NCBI RefSeq assembly: GCF_910596095.1
Contig: NC_056545.1
Location: 21,413,067-21,477,066, forward strand
Reading direction: 5' to 3'
DNA: 64,000 bases
Origin: Thunnus maccoyii
Taxonomy: Eukaryota > Chordata > Actinopteri > Scombriformes > Scombridae
Positions 17,567 to 27,855 of this stretch are shown piece by piece; within the stretch, counting starts at the first letter, position 1, and every line of letters begins with the position of its first letter. The notes beneath the pieces were generated by a model. It was not told the DNA's origin, did no database searches, and saw only the letters and a list, made by a program, of their open reading frames with translations. The position numbers were made by a program, and so were the translations under genes.

Positions 17567-20500
17567 TTACTCAGTCTTCTTTTTACTGCTGCTCTTGTAG
17601 CAGAGGACCTGGGCCAGAAGGACACAGCCGAGACAGGCTGACAGGGTGTGGGACAGAGTAGTGAGAGAGCCTCCTTCCTCCTACAAGAAAAAAAAAGTTT
17701 GCACAAGCAGCAATGACAGATTAGAGAGGTGTAAAATATGTTCTTGTGCAACTTTCTATGTTTGTGTTTGTGTGTACTTCCAAACTGCGTACCTGCAGAG
17801 AAACAAAGAGAAGACCCAGAGACCCTGCGCACGATAGGAACACAGACAGAGTGGACAGTTGTCCCGTGTGGCCATTACAGTAGTTAGTTCCAGCCTGGAG
17901 AACCTGGAAAAAACAAATCCAGCAATGAAATTCACTCCCCTTGATGAATTCACATTTACCGTACATAATCACAGTTTAAGTTGTCATGTCTTATTAATCA
18001 TGACTGACAAGATAAGTGACTCAGTTGCTACCTTGCTTGCAATTAAAGCTGCCAGAGCGGAAGGCTGCATCACTGAGATGACTGCTGCAGCTGTATAGGA
18101 GCCCAGGAGGAACATTAAACCACTGTAAGTCAAGAGGAACAGCACTCCTGCCAAGTAAGAGAAAACAGAATCATATAAGATGTATAAGACGGTATTCACA
18201 AGAAAAAACACACACAGTGAAATGCCTTAAGAAGAAGTGCTGTTATCGTTGTAATTGCTCTACCAACAAAAGGTTAAATGAAAGGTTTATGGGTCAAATG
18301 GTATAACCTCAAGGTTCCAGGAAAGCTTTGAGCAAGACATGACACAGGAAGAGGTGTGATAATCATCTGAAACAGCTGTTATCTGTTAAACCCCTCTTAA
18401 CATTCAGCGTAAGACTGAATATGAATATGAATATGAATAATGAATCTATATATTTGTGACCTGTTTTTAAAGATTTACATCTTCGGTAGGAATGAATGTG
18501 AGAGCCACAGACAGGAAAAGGGCTTTTCATAGGATTTGTTGACAATTAGAAACATATAGAACAACAGCAGTCTCATCCTTTAAATATGTACATTCTTTGG
18601 AATGTGCAGGTATGTGTGCTAACCTTTGAGAGTTTCACCACGATAACGCAGGATGAGGAAGACAATCACTGCTGTCTGGGCCAACGTGAAGAGCCTCTCA
18701 CCCCAGGCACTGTGGAGCAGTTCAGGTAAAACACATGTATGATAACAGATACATACTGTCAACTGGAAAACAGAGCAAATACTCTCTATCAGAGAGTCTC
18801 AAATATTTACAATGTACTGACACTAATGAAGCCACAGTCTTTAAACTTGACATAACTTGTGACGAGGTGTAGGCTTCATCTGTTATACATTTACTGAATG
18901 GATGTACACGGATGTCTTGTGCAAACAGCTCACTTCCACTTCATACTTCACATATTCTTTAAGCATGAGCAAACATCTAGTATAACGTGATTTAAGCTGG
19001 TTTAACATTACTGTAGTTTTCCAGCATCATAGAAACAGACAACCTCCTGAGATTTTAGCCCACTGCTATGTTTACTACAACTGTGTGTTTCTACACTTTC
19101 TACATCTCAAATCATTAAACTAGGAGAGGTTTGCAACATGCATGAAACAAAGCCTGTGACACTAATGTCACTTAATGACTCTGTCTCTGATGTCAGTGAA
19201 TCAGAGAAAGCCGAGAACTGTCAGAAACGTTTCTCTCACTTGGTGACATCTGACATGAAGAGAGCACTAAGGAGTTCCTACCTGCTGTGATCTTAGAGCA
19301 CTTACATTAAGAAATCAACTACTATGTGTAAGAGTATGGTCTTTGACTTGTTTACCACCCGGCTATTAATTACGTACAAGAGTGGGAAGCTGTTGGCCAC
19401 AGCATACACAACAGGACATGAGAAGGCATAAAGCTGCAGCAGGACGGAGGGGAGACTCAGGCCCTCTGCACTTCCTCTCCACAGTATCTTCAACAGCTGA
19501 AGTAGCTGCGCTGCAGGGAGACAACAGACCAAAATCACCGAGTATCAGGATTGAAGACCCCCAGCATGTAGATTTGGTGTAGAGCTGCAACGATTAGTCG
19601 ATTAATCAATCAAAAGAAAATTAACTGGCAACAGTTTTGATAATTTATTAATTGTTTGAGTAATTTTTTCAGCAAAAATACCAAAGTTCTCTGGTTCCAG
19701 CATCTTAAATGTGACAATCTTGCCGTTTTTCTTTGGCAAATATGACAGTAAATTGAACATTGTACAGTTCAACAAGCTCACTGTGGGCTATGAGAAACTG
19801 TGAATGGCATTTTGTTCACATTTTTTTTAACATTTCATTGACTAAATGATTAATCAATGTATTCACTGATAATGAAAATAAGCATTAGTTGCACCCCTAA
19901 TTTGATAGTTGTTCAAGTTAGCGATGAATATGTAAATTATAATAAAATAAAAAAACGGGCAGTTGAACAGCTGGCTGACACTGAAACGAGGTACAGCTGC
20001 TTCTTCTTATTGTTATTATTATTATTATTATTGTTATTATCGTTAGTATGTGTATGCAAAAATAACTTCTTAATATCCATATTAAATTGTATTTTCTACA
20101 CTGTATTATGGCATGATTCTGCTATTAACTTGTGAGAAGATGTTTGTGCTTCTGCATAGACGACATGTTAATGTTGAGGTCTTGCAATATCATGTATCGA
20201 TGTTGTAATGGTTGTATGCACTACTAACCGCAGCAAGTACTGAATAGTACTGGTAGTTTATCAAAGCACTTAAAGGAATTTGGATTCTAGTTTGATCATT
20301 GTGTTGTGAAGAGATTCAATCAGTAATGATCTATTCAATCATTGCAGTGTAAAAAAACAAAGAAATAATAGGCGTTATGAGAGGTTTTGGGGTTGTTTGA
20401 TATTTTTTTCTCATTTTGTTCTAAAACAATCTCATCTGTGAGTATGTCAGGGAAGAAAACTATTGAACCAGTTAGTTGTTGATGTCCTGCTGCTGTTAGT

Positions 20501-20938
20501 CGATTAATCAATCAAAAGAAAATTAACTGGCAACAGTTTTGATAATTTAGTAATTGTTTGAGTAATTTTTACAGTAAAAATACCAAAGTTCTCTGGTTCC
20601 AGCATCTTAAATGTGACAATCTTGCCGTTTTTCTTTGGCAAATATGACAGTAAATTGAACATTGTACAGTTCAACAAGCTCACTGTGGGCTATGAGAAAC
20701 TGAATGGCATTTTGTCCACATTTTTTTAACATTTCATTGACTAAATGATTAATCAATGTATTCACTGATAGTGAAAATAAGCATTAGTTGCACCCCTAAT
20801 TTGATAGTTGTTCAAGTTAGCGATGAATATGTAAATAATAATGACATAAAAAAAGCTATTGATGACCATGTGAGTCAACGGGCAGTTGAACAGCTGGCTG
20901 ACACTGAAACGAGGTACAGCTTCTTCTTCTTCTTCTTC

Positions 20939-20978
<40 letters not shown>

Positions 20979-21937
20979 TATTATTATTATTATCGTTAGT
21001 GTGTGTATGCAAAATTGTATTTTCTACACTGTATTATGGCATGATTCTGCCATTAACTTGTGAGAAGATGTTTGTGCTTCTGCATAGACATGTTAATGAT
21101 GAGGTCTTGCAATATCATGTATCGATGTTGTAATGGTTGTATGCACTGTTAACCGCACCAAGTACTGAAAAGTACTGGTAGTAAAGCACTTAAAGGAATT
21201 TGGATTCTAGTTTGATCATTGTGTTGTGAAGAGATTCAATCAGTAATGATCTATTCAATCATTGCGGTGTAAAAAAACAAAGAAATAATAGGCGTATTGA
21301 GAGGTTTTGGGGTTGTTTGATATTTTTTTCTCATTTTGTTCTAAAACAATCTCATCTGTGAGTATGTCAGGGAAGAAAACTATTGAACCAGTTAGTTGTT
21401 GATGTCCTGCTGCTGTTGTCACGTGATTAAATCAGGTAGGTTTGGGTTGAGGAGAAGTCTTACCCAGAAATGTGTCCAGGAGGATCCAAAATCCAGCAGT
21501 TTTGTTCAGGACAAACTTAATGCACGGCACTGAAGCACACAGGAATGAAAAATGTTAAAATAATCTGTATAATGCAGATGTTCAGAGGGGTGAACGCCTG
21601 TTGCTGGTCAACACTGGTGTGAACGAATCCCTAAAACATGATTTTATGAACGAAACGTAAGGAACATCCCATATAGCTCAAATAATATCACAGTTTTGTT
21701 TAACCCAAAAAGTTTACAATGTTGACTTGTAAGTGGGAGACGCGAAACATCTCCCATAACACTCCTTTGCCTCCCGCACAACTGGAAAAGTGTTTTCGCA
21801 ACTTTTCTCCAGCTTGCTTCAAAATTTTCACAACGACGAGCCTCACCGTGAAAGTGAAAGTTGACGAAAAGCTCCTCGTAACATTTTGCTGGCATTAAAT
21901 GCGTAACCAGGAACTCTTTGACGGGAGACGTAGCCAT
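17567..21937 (-). CDS. mpdu1: Mannose-P-dolichol utilization defect 1 protein, 7 exons
   Basis: Endoplasmic-reticulum multi-pass protein needed for use of dolichol-phosphate-mannose and -glucose in glycosylation. Exons in coding order: 21847-21937, 21464-21529, 19378-19510, 18624-18709, 18032-18147, 17793-17903 and 17567-17680. The phases fit throughout and give 238 residues (human about 247). Family landmarks are [72 protein letters not shown] and a lysine-rich C-terminus (KSSSKKKTE), probably an ER retention tail. The third exon must use the donor GTACGT at 19377-19372, because the neighbouring GTAATT donor would create an early stop. Odd point: in the first PQ loop the family's KLPQ reads QLLQ (residues 54-57). 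The second intron (about 1.95 kb) is filled by duplicated repeats. Fish have mpdu1a and mpdu1b, and I cannot tell which this is. Confidence 0.93.
19579..20496. repeat. MITE plus flank, first unit of a 0.9-kb tandem duplication
   Basis: Within mpdu1 intron 2. A short inverted-repeat element begins GTAGAGCTGCAACGATTAG (19579 on) and ends GCATTAGTTGCACCCCTA near 19902, resembling an abundant fish MITE. The segment from TAGTCGATTAATC (19595) to CTGCTGCTGT (20496) is then repeated head-to-tail at 20497. This unit has its own indels relative to the second: it lacks a stretch around GATGACCATGTGAGTC and has an extra segment around AATAACTTCTTAATATCC. Confidence 0.85.
20497..21418. repeat. Second unit of the 0.9-kb tandem duplication in mpdu1 intron 2
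   Basis: Nearly identical to 19595-20496 over its whole length, again starting TAGTCGATTAATC and ending GATGTCCTGCTGCTGTT. It carries an expanded (TTC)n(TTA)n tract at 20921-20993, where the first unit has a shorter, interrupted version. It stops only about 45 bases before the exon 2 donor at 21463. Confidence 0.88.
20921..20993. repeat. Compound (TTC)n(TTA)n microsatellite
   Basis: Twenty bases of TTC units followed by about fifty bases of TTA units with one interruption. It explains a spurious leucine-rich open frame here. Confidence 0.95.
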
Positions 21938-23250
21938 TGTCGGTCAGCTGTAGCCGGGAGTGGTCCACACAGTAACGGGGGGAGGGGTTCAAAGGTTCCC
22001 CAATATTTATACAGCCAAACAGGACACAGAGCCAGGACACTTTAAACTGCTATCACCGGTGATATTTGTTGTTCTGAAGTCCATGATTACATAAAAAGTC
22101 ACTTCTTTTTTTGTTGGAAACCCAATATGTGTCCTCACTCATGTGAATTACCTTGTTAACATGGCCACTATTTTAGTACAGGCTGATTAGTTTAGCAGGT
22201 ATTTGGTCATAAACCAAAGTATTAATTGGACAAAGTTTTGACTTGATGGGGACATGAGTTTGTGTATCAAATGAAGAAGCACCTCAACCCTATCAAATGT
22301 ATCCTGGTGGCAGTGGCCTTGAAACTCTTAACCACTTGAAGGAGGAGGGCCACACACAGACTTGCTCCTTTCATCAACTTCTTTATTCAAACAACGTGAA
22401 TGTCCAACAGTAGTTGAGATATTGCACTCAAAAGAATGTCAACCTCATGGTGGCACTGGAGGAAAAGTCAGGAGGTCAGAGGGGATGCAGTGTCTGGGAA
22501 ACATGAACTTTGATCTGTTGTTGGCACAAGATAAAAAGTCAGGAGATCAAAAGTGTCAGTATAGTTTATTCATACTGAGAGAGGATATGTGCATTATTTC
22601 ATGACGAGCCATCCAGTAATTGTTGAGATATTTCTATCTTTATCAAATTGGTGGACTGACCGACTCTATCCATCACTAGCATGGCCAAAAAAAATCTACT
22701 CCTTTTCCCTCATTGAAATCCAGAATCTATGAATATGCTAATATTTTTCATTTCATAAGTCTAACCTCTAGACAAAAGATGTCTCCTACTTCACTGGAAA
22801 GTCTCTTCTCAGTGAACGCGCACTGGAGATTTCAAGTTTGCACATCACACCTCTGTAATTTGCATATTGGACCAACATTGGCTTCCAAACTAGTTGTGAT
22901 GACATAAATCATGCTAGTAGGTACACACCTTAAATCTTGTTATTGCCGAGATGTTCTGCCTCATTGTTACCTTGAGATATTATTACTAAGATACCAGGCT
23001 GTTACTTCTGTAATTACCATGATAATACTCCAGTATAGTCCTGTTTTCCCAAGATATGAGCCCCTTATTACCTTATTATTACAGAGCTGCAATATTAAGT
23101 GTTACCCTGATGGTAGATGTGTGAACAACTGCAGTCATATTTACTTCCTATACCACACTCCTCTTAACTATGCATATATGTTTCTCTCTTGAGGTTGGAT
23201 CCAAATGGAAATTCTCTTCTCTGAAACCAGGAAGGATTTGAGCAGCAGGA
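21938..23250. other. Intergenic region, mpdu1 5' side to the tm4sf cluster
   Basis: Starts with the short 5' untranslated and promoter region of mpdu1 (CCGGGAG and GGGGGGAGGGG around 21955-21987), then contains the third copy of the dispersed repeat (about 22180-22685). The remaining 500 bases hold nothing I can identify. Confidence 0.55.
22180..22685. repeat. Dispersed teleost repeat, copy 3
   Basis: Shares TATTTGGTCATAAACCAAAG, CAACCTCATGGTGGCACTGG, GGAAAAGTCAGG and AATTGTTGAGATATTTCTAT with the copies at 12.2 and 15.2 kb. Within this copy the block with AAAAGTCAGG...ATCA is itself repeated. Limits are approximate. Confidence 0.6.
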
Positions 23251-23251
23251 A

Positions 23252-23497
23252 CAACGTGTAGTAGAAAATATGAATTTCAGTGTTGGTGCTAGTCGTACAT
23301 GGCTTCAGCACTCTGAGTTAGTCACATTGAGTGTGTATTTTATGAAGATACAGTGTTTGTAGTACTGCAATTTTGTGGTGTTGGCTCAATGTTCATTTAA
23401 CTTCTGCAAATGTTCTTATTAATTGTATTTGTTATTGTGGCCTTGCTTGATTTGCATAATGGTCTCTACTGCTTTGGAGAACACATTTTTAAGATGG
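23252..23497 (+). pseudogene. Relic of a third tm4sf copy (decayed exon 3, possible exon 1)
   Basis: Bases 23410-23497 align with exon 3 of the two intact tm4sf genes. The start ATGTTCTTATTAATTGTATT matches ATGTTCTTATCAATTGTATT of the second copy. After an internal loss the match resumes at TTGCTTGATTTGCATAATGG and ends at ACACATTTTTAAGATGGGTG, the equivalent of the exon end plus donor. The acceptor CTGCAG has decayed to CTGCAA. Near 23252, ACAACGTGTAGTAGAAAAT resembles the start of exon 1 (ACAACATGTGTACTGGAAAAT) with the ATG lost. Upstream, a phrase with CTCTGAAACCAGGAAGGAT is repeated in front of the first intact gene (23547 on). No intact frame remains. The exon 3 match is strong; the exon 1 match is suggestive. 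Confidence 0.75.
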
Positions 23498-23623
23498 GTG
23501 ACACACAGAAGTAAATTTCTGATGACATAAAGTGGGACTCGCCTTCTCTGGAAACAGGAAGGATATGAGAATACATACTGAGAGGTTTTGCAGCAGTTTG
23601 CAGTTTGCTTTCATCTCAACATC

Positions 23624-25181
23624 ATGTGTACCGCAAAATGTTCCCGTTGCATTGCTGTTACTCTGTTCCCATTAGCAGCCATATCCATCATCTGTAGCAT
23701 TGTGCTGTTCTTTCCTGGTGGGGATATCAAGTATGCCAAAGAAGGACATATTACTGAGGAGGTGAAATACATGGGAGGACTCATTGGAGGGGGTATAATG
23801 GTGAGTTGTCTTTTTTATAGCCTCTGACTCTGGACTTTAAGCTGCTGCACATTCCTCTTTGAAATATAAAAATGAAAAAATATCTTCATCGAGGCAAAGT
23901 TTCAAACTTCTAATGATGAGTTTGGCGCAGTTTGAGCAGGAATTCCTCAAAACCAGAGTGAAGACTGACTCCTGCACAGTTTCTTTGCTGAATTGTTCCA
24001 ACTAAATTCATGAACTGTTGACCATGTGATATACACTGATGCTGCATCTTCCTCCCTGTCAACTCATGTGCACCATCACAGGTGTTGATATCAGCGCTTT
24101 ACATCCAATGCACTGGAGAAGAGGGATGCTGTGGAAATCGCGTCGGGGTGAGTCAGTCAGAACTACAAATTAGATGTTTCAAGTGCTCAGAAAAAGATAA
24201 AGGAAACAATTAAGCAAGCTATTAACAGGAATCCACATTAGATCAAGAAATAACAGTCAAATTCAACTAAATAAAGTGTTTAATGGAGGTCAGTCGAGCT
24301 GAGAATGACTCAGTAAAAAAAGAAAAATATGCTGCATGGTGCTGCAACATCATTGCATATCATTCAGGTCCTCTTTAGACTGAAAAGATAACACATAACC
24401 ATAGTACATTTCTCATTGTTTCTCAGAAGAACATTTATTTATAAGTTCAAACCCTGTGAAAAAGGCTTATTGGAACGGATTTTAAACTCACACATTTTGA
24501 AATAGAAAATCCAAACTGTCACTGTTTTTTAATATCTGGAGTTGGCACCAACACATATTATGTCTTGTTGATGTTGGGAAATAAAAACAGAATGCAGGTT
24601 AAAAGAAGAAGGTGAGAGGTGTCAGTGGACAGCCGAGAGTCAACAGCTCAACATAAATGTTAGTAATGTAGGTGGAGAGTGAAGAAAAAATAAGGGAAAA
24701 GAATACATTGTGAACATACTGTGTCTTACGCTGCATTAAAAATGTTTCCAACCTCTGATTGTCGTTTAACTTCTGCAGATGTTCTTTTCTATTATATTCG
24801 CTGGAGTGGCTGTGTTCGGTGCCCTGCTGAGTATGGCTTTGGCAGTGTTAGCTTTGCGTAACGGGCCCCTCTGCAAATATGAAGGGCAATGGACAACACC
24901 TTTTAACAACAGGTGGCACATGGAAGCAAATATCTCATGACATTTGTTAACATTATGAAGTCCTAGTCATTTATCGACCTCTTCTTTTACATAGCAACTT
25001 GGACTACCTGAATAATCCTGAGTTGTGGGAGAAATGCACCGAGCCTAAAAGCATTGTGCAGTTCAACACTGGATTGTTCTCCACTCTGATAGCCACAAAC
25101 TCCCTGCAGGCGTTCCTCTGCAACATTCAGATGATCAACGGCTTTTTTGGCTGCCTGTTTGGGACCTGCATCAAAAAATAG
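23624..25181 (+). CDS. Transmembrane 4 L6 family protein (tm4sf5-like), copy A, 4 coding exons
   Basis: Small tetraspan membrane protein of the L6/TM4SF1-4-5-18 family, which influences adhesion and signalling at the plasma membrane. Exons 23624-23800, 24082-24147, 24779-24912 and 24995-25181 join in phase to 187 residues, close to the roughly 200 of the family. It starts MCTAKCSRCI (family MCTGKCARC). Four membrane segments lie at about 10-29, 46-66, 82-106 and 150-172, with the CCGNR motif after TM2 and the large extracellular loop between TM3 and TM4 containing LWEKCTEPK. An N-N-S glycosylation sequon spans the exon 3/4 junction. The last codon before the donor GTAAAA is TAG, so translation ends here, whereas copy B has GGG at that place and reads on. 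Copy A's equivalent of the final exon (after TTACAG, about 25301) is therefore untranslated. Which human member is orthologous is unsure; synteny favours TM4SF5. Confidence 0.88.
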
Positions 25182-27855
25182 GTAAAACTAAGAGGTCACA
25201 ATGTCAGTAGTCCATGTTGTTAGGACATCTTATTTCTCACAGAAGATGTGTAATTTGAGAGAATTTTAACTTAAGTTTTCTTTTTTTTTTTACTTACAGT
25301 CACCATGAGGCTCATCCTTACTATGGATACTCAGTACTGCATCTGATGAGTCAACTGGTGCTCCCTGATAGTGGTCCTGGCTGAATCTGCTTAAAACATT
25401 TCCTTTTAAATTGTTGTTACAGGCTTTTAAATCTTTATGTTCTTCATGATGCTTCACGCTGTTGCAAATGTATTAGCGTATGTTGTGAAACTGGCACAGT
25501 ATTAGAACTAACGCATGCAAATTATTATTTGGACAGTTTTAAGCAAATTGGTTTTAAGTATAAGCTGCTGATCCACTGCTTTGTGTTGTATTTCATAATA
25601 TGTAGCATTTCACTATAGTATTAACTTTTTGGCTTACTGTGCCTCACAATCAAAGTACTTAAACCTTATCCATAGTGCAACATGGACCAAGGCAGAGAAC
25701 AGCAGCAAATCCAAGTCAAGCCACATCATACATCTAACATGGTTTTTATTGTTGTTTAGTTTGGCATATACATTATTTCAACAAGTATTAACATTACTGT
25801 TTTTTTTCTCATGAGCAAAGGAGGAAATAACTGATTAAATGTGCTGTTTTGGTTTAACACAAGTATACACTTTCAGTTCAATTCAATTTATACGGCGCTA
25901 AATCACAACAAAAGTTATCTCAGGGCATTTTTCACATAGAGCAGGTCTAGACCATACTCTTGAATTTACAGAGACCCGACAATTCCCCCATGAGCAAGCA
26001 CTTGGTGACAGTGGCAAGGAAAAATTCCTCTTTGACGGGAAGAGACCTCAAGCAGAACCAGACTTTAGGTGGGCAGCCATCCGCTTTGACCAGTTGGGTT
26101 GAGAGAGAACAAAAGAGGGAGGGGGAGAGAGGAGAGAGAGAGACACTGAGAAGCATAATATCAACAATAACAATAATAGAGATATGACTAGCAATAACGT
26201 CCTGTCAGCATGTCCTGTCCTTTGTCCATACACTGTATACTGTATGGACATAGGATGTTTGGGGGGTGAAAGGAAATATTTTCAGATTTTGACTTTTGTT
26301 GGTTTTTGCAATTACAACTTCAGACTGCTTTGGGAGAGAGAAGGCCAAAACTGTTAGCTTTGATTGGACCAAAGTCTATGTAAAATGAGGCAGGATTTAG
26401 GTGAGGAGAGAGGATAAAGGAAATCGTCCCAAAGGAAAATTCACAAACTGTGTTCTATATGAGATCATGTACTGCTTCTGAGTTTTCATTTGTGTTTCCT
26501 CTTCTATGTACTATCCTTATCACAGTATGTTTTCAATAAAGGAGAACCTGAGATGCACAAGGAATTTAAAAAAAGGGCATGACCTTGTAAGTGATGATGG
26601 TTGTGTGTTGCATTAAATAAATAATGAAAACACAATCCTTTTGCGTGGAAACTCCAGTTGAGTAACCAGCCTCACCCGAGTGTTGCTTGGAGACAACAAA
26701 TGTTATGGACAGCATAATACAATAAATAGCAAACAGGGTCATATACATTCATGTATCTGTGGTAACATGGCCAAAGATCACCCTGCCCATCAATCTAGAC
26801 ACACCCTGGGATTGACATGTCATGACTAAAGAGCCAATCTAAGTCCTCCTAACAAATATAACATATCCACACACACAATGTAATATAGACACTCATACTT
26901 ACATACACACATACACAAATGTAGTTGCGTTAAATCAGAACATATACAGATGTACGTGAATGGCCATAACAAGTAAACAAACAGAGAAAATGAATAAATA
27001 GATAAATAATTATATATATATAGTCATAATGGTTGTAATAATAATAAAATATGTAATAAGATAATATACAATTAGATGAATAAGTCGTCATCAGTGTACT
27101 TCTCCTTTTTTATCTTAAACAAAATTGTCTTAATTTAACCTTCAGTTCACTGATATGATGTAGAGACAGTCACCAACTAAACCAGAAAACTAAAAAATGT
27201 AGGCGGTCCTCAGTGTTTCACCATCAACAGTGTGGTCATATATCAATGTTTTGCTGTAGATGTCAATGACACATTGTTCTTGCTCCACTTAACATGCAGC
27301 CACAGGTCCAAAGTCCAACCGCGTTGTGACTCTGGCGGCACAATGTCAACACATCACCAGGATACTGGCTACAATAGGTGGAATTGAAACATGTTTCTCA
27401 AAGTAAATATCTGTCTCCTCAATAGTCCCCACCAACACACTTAATATTAGTATATTAATGCCACATACAAGAAACTCAGATTTACAAAAAATGAGCATTT
27501 TGGAGGCCTGAACACTAAACTAAACTTGATATTGATGTGACCATCAACACAGCTGACTCAGACAACAAGAATGCATAGAGGAAATGCAAAAAATATGCAT
27601 CTGCACATGATCTAACTCAACAAAACGAGGGTTATCTCTCAAAAGGCAAACAGAATGAGTCACATTTGCATCAGTAGCCTATCCCAGACTCTGTTTGTCC
27701 ATGTTATCGGCTTTTAGGTACACCTCCCACACCCCCACATCACTCATAGTATTCAGTGCTAGTTAAAATACATTTCCTTCTTTGGGTCAGTTTCGAGTAG
27801 GAAACGTACTGAACGAGAGGTTTTACAGCGGGGAGTTTGTTTTCACCCAGACAAC
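25182..27855. other. Spacer between tm4sf copies A and B
   Basis: Up to about 25660 this is the 3' part of the duplicated unit: CATGATGCTTCACGCTG, CTTTTGGCTTACTGTGCCTC and similar phrases recur after copy B. Next come a dispersed repeat (25873-26190) and about 1.6 kb of AT-rich sequence with no recognisable gene. The last 80 bases (GAGAGGTTTTACAGC and following) match the region before copy A and are the 5' part of the second unit. Confidence 0.6.
25873..26190. repeat. Common teleost interspersed repeat ending in purine-rich tracts
   Basis: Contains TTCAATTCAATTTATACGGC, CTAAATCACAACAAAAGTTA, CACATAGAGCAGGTCTAGAC, CCCATGAGCAAGCACTTGG and TGACCAGTTGGGTTGAGAGA followed by GAGA-rich sequence. 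I recognise the consensus as a very frequent fish repeat but will not assign a class from memory. Short reading frames inside it are not genes. Confidence 0.7.

Noticed and set aside
19366-19377. Donor TAC|GTAATT for mpdu1 exon 3
   Set aside because: Using it puts the next exon out of frame with an immediate stop; the GTACGT donor five bases earlier in the transcript restores the conserved FAWGERLF.
19857-21133. Two leucine-rich open frames
   Set aside because: They are made by the duplicated MITE and the (TTA)n tract in mpdu1 intron 2.
25947-26251. Overlapping open frames on both strands
   Set aside because: They lie in a common interspersed repeat with purine-rich tracts.
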